Shown: one piece after another, positions 35,351 to 44,146 of the stretch
Layout of the letters: each line of letters opens with the position of its first letter
Numbering within the stretch: position 1 is the first letter of the stretch
Origin: Nitrosomonas sp.
GTDB lineage: Bacteria; Pseudomonadota; Gammaproteobacteria; Burkholderiales; Nitrosomonadaceae
Direction of reading: 5' to 3'
NCBI GenBank assembly: GCA_020852475.1
Contig: JADZAR010000174.1
Location: 1 to 49,592, forward strand
Length of the DNA stretch: 49,592 nucleotides
Position numbers and translations under genes: made by a program
Notes under the pieces: model-generated
Seen by the model: the letters and a program-made list of their open reading frames with translations, nothing else
Databases searched by the model: none
Told to the model about the DNA's origin: nothing

Positions 35351-35689
35351 ATGAAAAAACTTTATTCCGCCAATAATCTGATGGAAGCGCATATTGTAAT
35401 GGATATGCTGGAACATGCGCTTATACCGGCGCAACTCTTTAACCAGCATGCTCAGGGTGGTATGGGCGATATTCCGTTTACACACGCCTATCCCGAAGTA
35501 TGGGTGATTCGCGATGAGGATTATGAACGCGGTCGTAAAATAGTTCAACACTATGAAGCTATGCCGCAGTCCAATCAAGTCATTAGTTGTCCGACATGTG
35601 GTGAAGAAAATCCGGCTAATTTTCAATTATGCTGGCAATGCGGAAACGGATTGGAAAGAATCTCTTCACAAATGCCGCAAACAGGATAA
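35351..35689 (+). CDS. DUF2007 domain protein with C-terminal zinc ribbon
   Basis: Starting at the ATG at 35351 (an upstream ATG at 35300 has no ribosome-binding site) the protein is 112 residues. The N-terminal part MKKLYSANNLMEAHIVMDMLE through AYPEVWVIRDEDYERGRKIV is the DUF2007 fold, thought to be a PII-like signalling/regulatory module. The end, CPTCGEENPANFQLCWQCG, is a four-Cys zinc ribbon. Function is unknown. The 240 bp after it up to the kelch gene hold only a short ACCGT-GATA-ACGGT hairpin. Confidence 0.8.
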   Translation: MKKLYSANNLMEAHIVMDMLEHALIPAQLFNQHAQGGMGDIPFTHAYPEVWVIRDEDYERGRKIVQHYEAMPQSNQVISCPTCGEENPANFQLCWQCGNGLERISSQMPQTG

Positions 35690-35930
35690 CCGTGATAACG
35701 GTAGGAATGATGCTAACAGGTCGTGAAGATGGGCCACATCAAGCAGTCGCCTTAAATGGAAGGGATTGGATCAGCCGAGCCAGCGCTTTGGTCGGGACGG
35801 AAGCCAAATAATTTTTCTCTTTTCTTCAAGTCGATACGAACTGTGTGATACTTGCATAGTTATGCGCGATTTAATGCTTGTAGTAACTTAAGTATTGGAT
35901 TATTCGAAAAGTTAAAGGGGAAATTATCCA

Positions 35931-36917
35931 ATGTGTATACTCAGGTCGTTGATTGCACTGGTGCTTTTTTTTGTATTTGTAGCGATAGAGCAGGTGGTTG
36001 CTGAGACAGGGAGGGGTGCATGGATGCAAGCTGCGCCAGCACCCAGCAAACGCACCGAAGTTGCTGCTGTCGCGTTGAGTGGTAAAGTGTATGTTGTTGG
36101 CGGATTCAATCGACCAAGCTTCAGCAATGTATTGGATTTTGCTATTAGCCGGGATGTTGAAGTTTATGATCCCGTAGCAGATGTCTGGTCAGCGGCAGCG
36201 CCATTACCTGAAGGACGGCATCATGCCGGCATTGCCGCAATTGATGGTTCTCTGTATGTTATCGGTGGATTTGCCAAATCCGGCTTTTCCGTCTGGCGCC
36301 CAGTTAATACGGTTTATCAGTTTAATCCAGCAACACAGATATGGCGTGAGCGCGCACCGATGCCTACTTCGCGTGGAGCGCTCGGAGTTACTGTCTATCA
36401 GGGCAGGCTGTATGCGATTGGCGGTTACGATGGAGAGCGGAATACAGGTGTGACTGAAATATATGATCCGGAAACGGATACGTGGACAAGCGCTGCCTCT
36501 TTATCAGTACCACGCGATCATTTGGTGGTCGTGACAGCTGGATTAGGAATTTATGCAATAGGTGGCCGCTCCAATTTAAAATACAAACAAAATACGAGTG
36601 TGGTGGAATTTTATGATCCCGGTGCGGATCAGTGGCAATATCGGACCAGCTTGCCTGCTGCGCGTAGCGGAATCGCGGCCGGTGTGATAGATGGGCATAT
36701 CTATGTGCTTGGGGGAGAGTCTGGAGAGGGTACATTTGACACCAATGAAAAATATATACCTGAAGAAAATCGGTGGATTGCGATGGCGCCTATGCCCACT
36801 GCGCGTCACGGATTAGGCGTGGCGGTTGTCGGAAAACGTTTATATGCTATCGGCGGCGGACCAGTACCCGGTGCGTCGTTTAGTCAGTCGAACGAAGTCT
36901 ATTTACCTTCGAATTAA
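35931..36917 (+). CDS. Exported kelch-repeat protein
   Basis: The 328-residue protein has a signal peptide (hydrophobic residues 7-20, cleavage near VVAE). Six kelch motifs follow, recognised by the strand core (VYVVGGF, LYVIGGF, LYAIGGY, IYAIGGR, IYVLGGE, LYAIGGG) and the spaced Trp/Tyr residues; these fold into a six-bladed beta-propeller. A likely place is the periplasm, with a binding or enzymatic role unknown. N-acetylneuraminate epimerase has a similar architecture but I see no specific support for that assignment. The start has a GGGG-type site about 12 nt upstream, rather far. Confidence 0.85.
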   Translation: MCILRSLIALVLFFVFVAIEQVVAETGRGAWMQAAPAPSKRTEVAAVALSGKVYVVGGFNRPSFSNVLDFAISRDVEVYDPVADVWSAAAPLPEGRHHAGIAAIDGSLYVIGGFAKSGFSVWRPVNTVYQFNPATQIWRERAPMPTSRGALGVTVYQGRLYAIGGYDGERNTGVTEIYDPETDTWTSAASLSVPRDHLVVVTAGLGIYAIGGRSNLKYKQNTSVVEFYDPGADQWQYRTSLPAARSGIAAGVIDGHIYVLGGESGEGTFDTNEKYIPEENRWIAMAPMPTARHGLGVAVVGKRLYAIGGGPVPGASFSQSNEVYLPSN

Positions 36918-37111
36918 TGATCGGGTGGGTGATTTGATCGGGATCATATAATTTGTACTTTTTATATTTTTCTCGTGTACTTTGTGCTATAAGTAGGATG
37001 TGTCTAAAGCGCTTTATTTCATGTTGGATACGTACTAAATAAAAGCAGACACGGTTATTGCGGGCTATCCAGATGGACTTGTTTTAAATTATCAAGTAAG
37101 GAGGAATGATC

Positions 37112-37453
37112 ATGAAACATGTAAATTCATTTGCAATAGGGATTCTGGCGCTTTTTCTAAGCGGGCAGATATTTGCATCTGACGCGGGGCATACTTCTGA
37201 AGCGATGGAGCACGCTGGTCAGGCGCTTGCCCATGGCGAAGACGGTCATGCTGATGTATTGGTAAAACATGCGGAAAAGGCTTTACATCATGCACAGGCG
37301 GCTGAGAAGGCACATGCCGAAGCTCACGAGCATATGTCAGAAGCCATCAAACATATGGAAGAATCCATCAAGCATGGCAAAATGGGGCATGCTGATGAAG
37401 GTGCAAAGCATATGGAGGAAGCCATTAAACATATGCGTCATTCAGGGCATTGA
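37112..37453 (+). CDS. Small His-rich metal-binding protein (SmbP-like)
   Basis: From the ATG at 37112 (6-7 nt after AAGGAGGA; an ATG at 37106 is too close) the protein has 113 residues. A signal peptide ends at IFAS. The mature part is made of heptad-like units with His at regular spacing (EHAGQALAHG, KHAEKALHHAQ, EAIKHMEESIKHG, EEAIKHMRH), predicted helical. This is the architecture of SmbP, the periplasmic copper-binding protein known from Nitrosomonas europaea. A role in copper handling is inferred from that homology. A strong bidirectional terminator follows. Confidence 0.88.
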   Translation: MKHVNSFAIGILALFLSGQIFASDAGHTSEAMEHAGQALAHGEDGHADVLVKHAEKALHHAQAAEKAHAEAHEHMSEAIKHMEESIKHGKMGHADEGAKHMEEAIKHMRHSGH

Positions 37454-37471
37454 TTCTAAGTGATTGATTAT

Positions 37472-37502
37472 AAAAAAACCCTCGTAGTCAGAGGGTTTTT
37501 TT
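37472..37502. terminator. Bidirectional intrinsic terminator between smbP-like gene and rpoH
   Basis: AAAAAAACCCTC (37472-37483) pairs with GAGGGTTTTTTT (37491-37502) around the loop GTAGTCA. T-runs are present on both strands, so it can end both the rightward smbP transcript and the leftward rpoH transcript. Confidence 0.9.
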
Positions 37503-37593
37503 ATATGTAAATTCCAGCGAGATGCTGCTTTCGGGTATTGCTCGTTGCGTTGTCTTTTCAGATTTGTATCATGACGTATCCGTTAATTCCTCA

Positions 37594-38436
37594 TCAGTGA
37601 GGCAGCATTTTTTGGCGTATTTTTTGGATAGCTTTGGCTTCAATTTGACGCACGCGCTCGGCTGATATGCCAAGCTCATCTGCGAGCTCATGTAGTGTTG
37701 CCGTGTCCTTCTCGCGCAGCCAGCGCGCTTCAATGATATAACGGCTGCGGTCGTCCAGACTGGCCAGTGAATGCTGGAGGCCTTCAACGTGTGATATCCG
37801 GTTTTGCTCAGCCTCAAGTATCTGCGAGGGTTCCGCACCGTCGGTTAAGTAAGCGATGGGGCTGTAGTTCTCATCTTCATCTTCTGACAGCGGCTCCAGC
37901 GATATGTCATTGCCACTGAAACGTTTTTCCATTTCAACCACTTCCTCTGGCTTGACATTTAATTGCTTGGCAATGGCGTCAACTTCCTGTGGATTCATGG
38001 TATCAAGACTTTGCTTTAAGCTGCGAAGGTTAAAAAATAATTTACGTTGTTGTTTTGTTGTTGCAATCTTGACCAGTCGCCAGTTACGCATGATGAATTC
38101 ATGAATTTCGGCTTTAATCCAGTGCACCGCAAATGACACCAGTCGGACACCGCGTTCGGGGTCAAAGCGTTTCACTGCTTTCATCAAACCCACATTGCCT
38201 TCTTGAATCAGATCCGCCTGAGGCAGGCCATAACCCTTATAGCTGCGTGCAATTGCAATAACAAATCGCAGGTGCGACAGAATAAGCTGCTGAGCAGCAT
38301 TGATATCGCCGTGATCGCGCAGACGTATTGCAAGCTCATTTTCTTTTGCCTGAGACAATAGCGGAAATGAGTTGGCTGAGTGAATATAGCTCTCAAGACT
38401 ACTGCCCATTGCGGGGATCGTTAAAGCATTTGTCAT
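37594..38436 (-). CDS. rpoH: Heat-shock sigma factor sigma-32
   Basis: RpoH directs RNA polymerase to heat-shock promoters. Starting at ATG 38436, preceded by AGAGG with 8-nt spacing, it has 280 residues; the GTG at 38445 overlaps that site and is not used. Region 2 shows LRFVIAIARSYKGYGLPQADLIQEGNVGLM and KRFDPERGVRLVSFAVHWIKAEIHEFIM. The RpoH box QRKLFFNLR distinguishes it from RpoD, and region 4 ends with ISAERVRQIEAKAIQKIR. An HrcA/CIRCE-like operator lies about 50 bp upstream of the start. Confidence 0.96.
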   Translation of the reverse strand: MTNALTIPAMGSSLESYIHSANSFPLLSQAKENELAIRLRDHGDINAAQQLILSHLRFVIAIARSYKGYGLPQADLIQEGNVGLMKAVKRFDPERGVRLVSFAVHWIKAEIHEFIMRNWRLVKIATTKQQRKLFFNLRSLKQSLDTMNPQEVDAIAKQLNVKPEEVVEMEKRFSGNDISLEPLSEDEDENYSPIAYLTDGAEPSQILEAEQNRISHVEGLQHSLASLDDRSRYIIEARWLREKDTATLHELADELGISAERVRQIEAKAIQKIRQKMLPH

Positions 38437-38488
38437 GAAACGCACCTCTTTTATTAACTGTGATTAATAAAAATTTTAATTTCTCATT

Positions 38489-38515
38489 TTAGCATTCTTG
38501 AAGTGAGAGTGCTAA
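38489..38515. promoter_or_regulatory. CIRCE-like HrcA operator in the rpoH promoter region
   Basis: TTAGCATTC (38489-38497), nine bases, GAGTGCTAA (38507-38515) matches the CIRCE consensus TTAGCACTC-N9-GAGTGCTAA with one base changed in one arm. Read toward rpoH, the arm and the following bases form TTAGCA-18-TAAAAT with TG before the -10, so the operator overlaps a possible promoter; a TTGACA (38543-38538) lies further upstream. Repression of rpoH by HrcA is the natural reading. Confidence 0.85.
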
Positions 38516-38593
38516 TTCGTGTGATGGTTCATTCCTGTGTCAAAAAGAATCGTCAATGCATTTCTTATTGCTTAATGCGATCAAATATTGGCG

Positions 38594-39505
38594 TCAGCGT
38601 GGTTCAATTTGCCAGAGATGACTTGCCACCGAGGCGCGCGCGCCCAGCCAGCCGAGCCAGGTAGTAAATAGAAGAAGACTGATGGTGTCTCCGTATCCGA
38701 TGGCGTGCAATTGAAAATTCATGGCATACAATCCGGCAATCACCCGGAGCTCATCGCTCAGGATTTGCAAAACGAAAGTAATGATGAGCCAAGCCGTAAC
38801 GCCACCAGCAAAACCTTGCAAGGCGCCGAAATATAAAAAAGGTCGTCGAATGAAAGCATCTGTTGCGCCAACCAGTTTCGATACTTCTATTTCGGTTTGC
38901 CGGGTGAGAATTTGTAGTCGTATCGTGTTAAACATAACAGCAATAATGGCTATGCTAAGTAATGTTAATAACACGAGTACAAGCATGCGGCCAAAATTTG
39001 TAAGCGCCTCCAGACGCTTTGCCCATGCTGAGTCAAATTGTGCATGCTCGATTGCAGGCCATGTTTGCATATCAGCGCGCAGTTGATCAATGATATCTAC
39101 GCGTACATCCTGTGTTTCCACTACAAACGCATCCGGCAAAGGATTGTGTGCCAGATTGTGTACAGCCTCGGTTAATCCATTGTCCAGCTGCAATTGATAT
39201 AGCGCCTGATCCTTGGATACAAATTGATAGCTTGCGACAAGCTTATCTTCTTCCAGTTTTGTTCTGATAAGATCAATGTCATCCTGAGTTGCGTGCTGTT
39301 TGAGAAAAAGACTTATTTGTGGCGAAATGGATATTTGCCCGGAAACGGTCGGTAAATTCCCCATCAGTGCAAAAATGCCGGCCGGCAAGCTGATAGCGAT
39401 ACCCATCACCAGTATGCTGAGTAGATTGGTAATCGGGGCTGATAGAAAACGTCTGATTGTCAGAGAAAAAGCGTACCAGTGTTGATTAAGCCATGCGCTG
39501 ATCAT
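38594..39505 (-). CDS. ftsX: Cell division protein FtsX
   Basis: FtsX is the membrane part of the FtsEX complex that activates septal peptidoglycan hydrolases. Starting at ATG 39505, with AAGGA about 10 nt upstream, the protein has 303 residues. It has an N-terminal membrane segment, an extracytoplasmic domain (near 55-150) and three C-terminal membrane spans (LVLVLLTLLSIAIIAVMFN is the first of these). It overlaps the ftsE end by 20 bp, so they are co-translated. Confidence 0.95.
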   Translation of the reverse strand: MISAWLNQHWYAFSLTIRRFLSAPITNLLSILVMGIAISLPAGIFALMGNLPTVSGQISISPQISLFLKQHATQDDIDLIRTKLEEDKLVASYQFVSKDQALYQLQLDNGLTEAVHNLAHNPLPDAFVVETQDVRVDIIDQLRADMQTWPAIEHAQFDSAWAKRLEALTNFGRMLVLVLLTLLSIAIIAVMFNTIRLQILTRQTEIEVSKLVGATDAFIRRPFLYFGALQGFAGGVTAWLIITFVLQILSDELRVIAGLYAMNFQLHAIGYGDTISLLLFTTWLGWLGARASVASHLWQIEPR

Positions 39506-40154
39506 TCTGTAGTTTTCCTTGTTGCAAAGCGATAACGCGGTGCTTGTTATCTTCCAGTAAGTTTGCGTCATGTGTTGCAATTAACACAGTGACCCCGACC
39601 TGATGAAACGAAAAAAACATTGCCATAATGTCGCGTGCATAAGCGGAGTCGAGATTACCTGTAGGTTCATCGGCGATCAGAATCGCGGGGCGATGTACAA
39701 CGGCGCGCGCTATGCAAAGCCGTTGCTGTTCGCCGCCTGAAAGTGTTATCGGTAATACATTTTCCTTGCTCAACAGACCTACCTTGTCGAGTGCGGCGCG
39801 TATGCGGCTGGTTGCTGTGTTCCGGTCAAAGCCGCTGATCTGTAACGGCAGTAACACATTCTCAAAAACAGTACGATCAAATAACAGTTTATGATCCTGA
39901 AAAACAAAACCGATTTTCCGGCGCAGGAATGGCAGCGCGGCGGGCTTTATCTGTGCGATATTATGACCGTTGATGGTAATGCTGCCCGATGTCGGGCGTT
40001 CGATAGTGGCAATTAATTTCAGCAATGTGCTTTTGCCAGCACCGGAATGGCCTGTTACAAACACCATTTCACCTGTATCAATAGTAAGATCAACATTGCT
40101 CAACGCCATATAACCATCAGGAAAGCGTTTGCTGACATGTCGGAGCTGGATCAT
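39486..40154 (-). CDS. ftsE: Cell division ATP-binding protein FtsE
   Basis: FtsE is the ABC ATPase of FtsEX. The 222-residue protein has Walker [13 protein letters not shown], a [10 protein letters not shown]-loop, signature [14 protein letters not shown], Walker [13 protein letters not shown] and the H-loop IATHD. Its order with ftsY upstream and ftsX and rpoH downstream is the conserved ftsYEX-rpoH arrangement. Confidence 0.97.
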   Translation of the reverse strand: MIQLRHVSKRFPDGYMALSNVDLTIDTGEMVFVTGHSGAGKSTLLKLIATIERPTSGSITINGHNIAQIKPAALPFLRRKIGFVFQDHKLLFDRTVFENVLLPLQISGFDRNTATSRIRAALDKVGLLSKENVLPITLSGGEQQRLCIARAVVHRPAILIADEPTGNLDSAYARDIMAMFFSFHQVGVTVLIATHDANLLEDNKHRVIALQQGKLQNDQRMA

Positions 40155-40189
40155 AACTAAAATTCAGTGCATGCGTTGTTGATAAACGA

Positions 40190-41317
40190 CTAATCAAACA
40201 AGGCGTCAACAAAGTCGTTAGCATTGAATGGCCGCAAATCGTCCAGTCCTTCTCCAACGCCGATAAACCGAAGCGCCGGAGGGTTTTGCGGATATTGCCC
40301 GCATATCGCGGCAACGACGCCGCCTTTTGCGGTGCCGTCGAGTTTGGTCAGAATCAGTCCGGTAACATCAAGTGCTTCATCAAAAGCTTTTACTTGTGTT
40401 ACGGCATTCTGGCCAGTATTCGCGTCAAGCACCAGCATGACTTCGTGTGGTGCATCCGGAATTGCTTTGCCGATAACGCGTTTCACTTTTTTAATTTCTT
40501 CCATCAAGTGCATTTGCGTGGTCAAACGCCCAGCGGTATCCGCCAATACAATATCAATTCCACGTGCCTTGGCTGCATTAATGGCATCAAAGATCACCGC
40601 TGCCGGATCGTTCTTTTTATCAACTCCGGTATCCGGTGCAACGACGGTTACATTGTTGCGTTCACCCCAGGCGATCAGCTGCTCACGCGCAGCTGCCCGG
40701 AAAGTATCTCCTGCAGCCAACAACACGGATTTGCCTTGAGATTGAAAATATTTCGCCAGCTTCCCGATAGATGTTGTCTTACCAACACCATTTACACCGG
40801 TAATCATGATCACAAAAGGGCTGTTTGTCGTTGTGTCCAGCGGTCGCTCCAGCGGTTTGAGCATTTCCACCAGTGATTCTTTTAACGCTGTTTTTAAGTC
40901 CGCGGCATCGGTCAATCCCTTTTTTTTGACTTGTTGACGCAAATCTTCAAGTAACTGTGTTGTTGCGTTGACGCCGGTATCTGCGGTTAATAGGATAGTT
41001 TCCAGTTCTTCATAAAGTTCTTCGTCAATCTTGCCACCACCAAACAGGCCGGAAAGCTGCTTGCTCAGATTTTGCCTCGTACGCGCCAGTCCAAGTCGCA
41101 GCTTGCCTGCAAAACCTATCGGCTTGGTTTCTTCCTGAGCCACTTCACTTTTTGCTGTTACTGGTTCAGATTCAGCAGGCAGGGATGTTTTAACAGCATC
41201 TTGCGGTATTTCTCCGTTTGACTGAGGACTCAGGGCTGCACCCTCTGCTGTTTCTTCTTTCTCGACTGCTTTTTCTTCTTCGGGGCGACTTTTTTTAGAT
41301 TTAAAAAAATTAAACAT
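40190..41317 (-). CDS. ftsY: Signal recognition particle receptor FtsY
   Basis: FtsY receives SRP-ribosome complexes at the membrane and, with Ffh, hydrolyses GTP to deliver nascent membrane proteins. The 375-residue protein has an acidic, Glu-rich N-terminal A region (residues 1-80), then the N and G domains with GVNGVGKTTSIGKLA (G1), DTFRAAAREQL, DTAGRL, and TKLDGTAKGG (G4). It is the first gene of ftsY-ftsE-ftsX and is divergent from the M16 peptidase gene. Confidence 0.97.
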   Translation of the reverse strand: MFNFFKSKKSRPEEEKAVEKEETAEGAALSPQSNGEIPQDAVKTSLPAESEPVTAKSEVAQEETKPIGFAGKLRLGLARTRQNLSKQLSGLFGGGKIDEELYEELETILLTADTGVNATTQLLEDLRQQVKKKGLTDAADLKTALKESLVEMLKPLERPLDTTTNSPFVIMITGVNGVGKTTSIGKLAKYFQSQGKSVLLAAGDTFRAAAREQLIAWGERNNVTVVAPDTGVDKKNDPAAVIFDAINAAKARGIDIVLADTAGRLTTQMHLMEEIKKVKRVIGKAIPDAPHEVMLVLDANTGQNAVTQVKAFDEALDVTGLILTKLDGTAKGGVVAAICGQYPQNPPALRFIGVGEGLDDLRPFNANDFVDALFD

Positions 41318-41380
41318 TCTGGTAGGCTCTATCCTCGTTGCAGTAACATATCATAATCGCCAATTTTATTCTGTTTAGTC

Positions 41381-42790
41381 ATGCTTAGGTTAGCAAAAAT
41401 GAAGTCAATTCGCCGTGCAGCTTTTCCGGTTGTTTTTTTCGCATTAACCATCGTTTCCGGATTGGCGGTTACTGCATTCGCCAATCCGCACGAATACAGG
41501 TTAGAGAACGGTCTGACGCTGATTGTCAAGGAAGATAATCGATCCCCGGTTATAGTTTCCCTGCTGATGTATCAGGCGGGCAGTATTGATGAATTGAATG
41601 GCGTGACGGGTGTTGCCCATGTATTGGAACATATGATGTTTAAAGGCACTAGTAATGTACCTGGTGGTGAGTTTTCCAAACGCATCGCTGCTGCCGGCGG
41701 ACGCGAGAATGCATTTACCAGTCGTGATTACACTGGTTATTTTCAGCAATTGCATAAGGATCATCTTGCATTGGCGATAGTGCTTGAGTCGGATCGCATG
41801 CAAAATTTGCTGCTCACTGAAGAAGAATTTGCCAAAGAGATCAATGTGGTTATGGAGGAACGCCGCTTGCGTACCGACGATCAGGCGCGTTCACTGCTGT
41901 TTGAAAAAATGATGGCGACTGCCTATCAGTCGCATCCTTATAGACGGCCAGTTATTGGCTGGATGAACGATCTCGAGCATATGACAGCCAAGGATGCGCA
42001 ACAATGGTATGACCGGTGGTATGCACCCAATAACGCCATTTTGGTGATTGTTGGCGATGCCAATCCTGAAGAAGTTAGGTCACTGGTTCAGAAGCATTAC
42101 GGCAGCATATCTCACCGCCCGCTGTTGACAATTGATCAGCGCAAGCCGCAAATCGAGCCTCCACAACTGGGTATCAAGCGGATCACCGTTAAGGCGCCTG
42201 CAGAAATGCCTTATCTTGTAATGGGGTATCATGCCCCGGTTATAAAAAATATGCAGAGTGATTGGGAGCCTTTTGCACTGAAGATGCTGGAAAATATCAT
42301 GGATGGACATGCTTCGGCTCGATTGAACAAATCACTTGTGCGCGAATTGCAGATCGCTAATTCAGTCGGTGCGGGTTACAGTGCAACCAGTCGGGGACCA
42401 GGAATGTTTTTTTTGAGCGGGACACCGAGTCCAGGCAAGACGGTCGACGAACTGGAGCGGGCGATACGTGTGGAAATCAAGAAACTGATCGAAGAGCAGG
42501 TCACCGAAGAAGAATTGAATCGTGTTAAGGCGCAAGCTGTTGCCAGTCAGGTTTTTCAATTAGATTCTATTTTCGCACAGGCGATGCAGATCGGCCGATT
42601 GGAAAGTGTAGGTTTGTCCTATCGTGATATTGATACGATGTTGGAGAAGTTGCAAGCTGTTACCGCCGAACAAATTCGTGCTGTCGCAGAAAAATACTTT
42701 AATGATGATCAACTGACTGTGGCAGTGCTTGATCCGCAGCCACTCGACCAGAAAACGGGGGCTGCCGAACCTGCCGGATTGCGGCATTGA
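41381..42790 (+). CDS. M16-family zinc metallopeptidase, exported
   Basis: The 469-residue protein has a signal peptide (ALTIVSGLAVTAFAN near residues 21-35). The zinc motif HVLEHMMFKGT is the inverted HxxEH of pitrilysin/PqqL-like peptidases, and the third ligand and catalytic Glu lie in INVVMEERRLR further on. A second M16-like half with VMGYHAPVI and RAIRVEIKKL follows. Divergent arrangement with ftsY is common in proteobacteria. Often a second, inactive M16 gene lies downstream; here it is absent. A methionine at 41399 could be the true start. Confidence 0.9.
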   Translation: MLRLAKMKSIRRAAFPVVFFALTIVSGLAVTAFANPHEYRLENGLTLIVKEDNRSPVIVSLLMYQAGSIDELNGVTGVAHVLEHMMFKGTSNVPGGEFSKRIAAAGGRENAFTSRDYTGYFQQLHKDHLALAIVLESDRMQNLLLTEEEFAKEINVVMEERRLRTDDQARSLLFEKMMATAYQSHPYRRPVIGWMNDLEHMTAKDAQQWYDRWYAPNNAILVIVGDANPEEVRSLVQKHYGSISHRPLLTIDQRKPQIEPPQLGIKRITVKAPAEMPYLVMGYHAPVIKNMQSDWEPFALKMLENIMDGHASARLNKSLVRELQIANSVGAGYSATSRGPGMFFLSGTPSPGKTVDELERAIRVEIKKLIEEQVTEEELNRVKAQAVASQVFQLDSIFAQAMQIGRLESVGLSYRDIDTMLEKLQAVTAEQIRAVAEKYFNDDQLTVAVLDPQPLDQKTGAAEPAGLRH

Positions 42791-42919
42791 TGGCGTTATT
42801 ATAATTCGAGTTAGTATATTCGAATGTTGCTGAAAATGCTTTTGGTGAATTTTATTCAACAACTTATCGCAATCCGGTAGAAGCTTCTTCCTGCTACCCG
42901 CTTTTCGTTACATCACTTT

Positions 42920-43306
42920 TTAGTGGTGATCATGCTCTTCATCATGACTGTGTTGATGGGTATGGTCGCCGTTACCGCTGCTGCCATGGGAGTGTTCGTG
43001 ATCATCGTCATGCATATGTTTATGCATATCTTCCATCATGTAGTGAACTTCATCCGCATCCAGAAAACGGTCGTTATTCAGATCATATTTATCGAATTTG
43101 TCGCCGTGGAATTTCATGAACTCTCTTCTGCTGATCTTGCCGTCGCCATCGTCGTCCATTTTCGCAATTTTTTCTTCGCAGTGTTCGCATTTTTCTTGAT
43201 CGTCATCATGGCCTGGTCCATGCGCGATAACGGATGATGTGCTCAGTGCGAAAATAAATAAAACGCTGACAGCAATAACTGAAATCGATTTGTTTTGTTG
43301 GTGCAT
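42920..43306 (-). CDS. Exported EF-hand protein with His/Asp-rich tail
   Basis: From ATG 43306 (GGAG 7 nt upstream) the protein has 128 residues. A signal peptide covers residues 1-28. A CEHC motif (40-43) follows, then two EF-hand loops, DDDGDGKISRRE (51-62) and DLNNDRFLDADE (75-86), both with the expected Asp/Asn/Glu ligands, and a tail from about residue 92 of His, Asp, Glu and Met (HKHMHDDDHEHSHG and more). It probably binds calcium and soft metals in the periplasm. It is transcribed after orn on the minus strand. Confidence 0.82.
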   Translation of the reverse strand: MHQQNKSISVIAVSVLFIFALSTSSVIAHGPGHDDDQEKCEHCEEKIAKMDDDGDGKISRREFMKFHGDKFDKYDLNNDRFLDADEVHYMMEDMHKHMHDDDHEHSHGSSGNGDHTHQHSHDEEHDHH

Positions 43307-43480
43307 GTTTTGTCTCCTTTTGGATGAATAATGTGTATGCATAAAAAACTGAAGCCGGTGCAAGTGTGCGACAGAAGTTTTAAAGCACAACTGATTGATT
43401 TATGCTCAATTAAGTAATGAATCGTTCATTATTTATTTTATGACTGCGTGATTCACGCTGGGATTGTGACATCATTCCAA

Positions 43481-44032
43481 TTAACCCGCTATAAAATATT
43501 CACGATAATATTTAAGTTCATTGATGGAATCATAAATATCTGCCAGCGCTTCATGTTTGCCTTCTTTTTTCAGTCCGGCGGCAATACCGGGCTTCCAACG
43601 TTTGACAAGTTCCTTAAAGGTGCTGACATCCAGATTGCGATAATGAAAATAGGCCTCCAGTTGTGGCATCCAGCGTGCCATAAAACGCCGATCCTGGCAG
43701 ATCGAATTGCCACACATCGGTGAAGTTCTGGAAGGAACGTGGTGCTGCAGAAAAGCAAGCATCTGTGCTTCAGCTTCAGCTTCCGATAGCCTGGAAGCCT
43801 TTACTTTTTCAATCAATCCGGATTTTCCATGGGTGGATTGATTCCATTTATCCATGCCATCGAGGATTTCATTCGACTGAAAAACCACCATCACGGGACT
43901 TTCGGCTATGGTATTCAGTTGACTGTCGGTGATTACGGCAGCAACTTCAATAATGCGATCTTTATCGGGATCAAGCCCGGTCATTTCCATGTCAATCCAG
44001 ATAAGGCTATGGGTGTTATTTTCTTGTGCCAT
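43481..44032 (-). CDS. orn: Oligoribonuclease
   Basis: Orn removes 2-5-nt RNA leftovers, including pGpG from c-di-GMP turnover. The 183-residue protein has the DEDDh exonuclease motif Exo[36 protein letters not shown], and [18 protein letters not shown] at the end with the catalytic His/Asp. It is divergent from the M48 protease gene, in the cluster orn-M48-phhB-rsgA. Confidence 0.97.
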   Translation of the reverse strand: MAQENNTHSLIWIDMEMTGLDPDKDRIIEVAAVITDSQLNTIAESPVMVVFQSNEILDGMDKWNQSTHGKSGLIEKVKASRLSEAEAEAQMLAFLQHHVPSRTSPMCGNSICQDRRFMARWMPQLEAYFHYRNLDVSTFKELVKRWKPGIAAGLKKEGKHEALADIYDSINELKYYREYFIAG

Positions 44033-44146
44033 AATTATTAATAAATTTCAGAGTATCGGTTTCAATTGAATATAATGTATTTTATTTTGTCATATTCATG
44101 GTACATCGTCACTTCTCATTTATGGATAACTTAAAAAGTAATTACT

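Noticed and set aside
37190-37450. Repeated sequence blocks in the smbP-like gene as a possible CRISPR or tandem DNA repeat
   Set aside because: The repetition is at protein level (His heptads) with diverged codons, without spacers.
41381-42790. Possibility that the M16 gene is a pyrroloquinoline quinone (PQQ) biosynthesis protease
   Set aside because: No PQQ synthesis genes are nearby and the divergent arrangement with ftsY is the usual place of a general periplasmic M16 peptidase.
42923-43237. Hydrophobic, Val/Ile/Met-rich plus-strand frame opposite the EF-hand gene
   Set aside because: Reverse complement of His/Asp codons yields such composition; not an independent membrane protein. The same applies to 46905-47240 on the minus strand.
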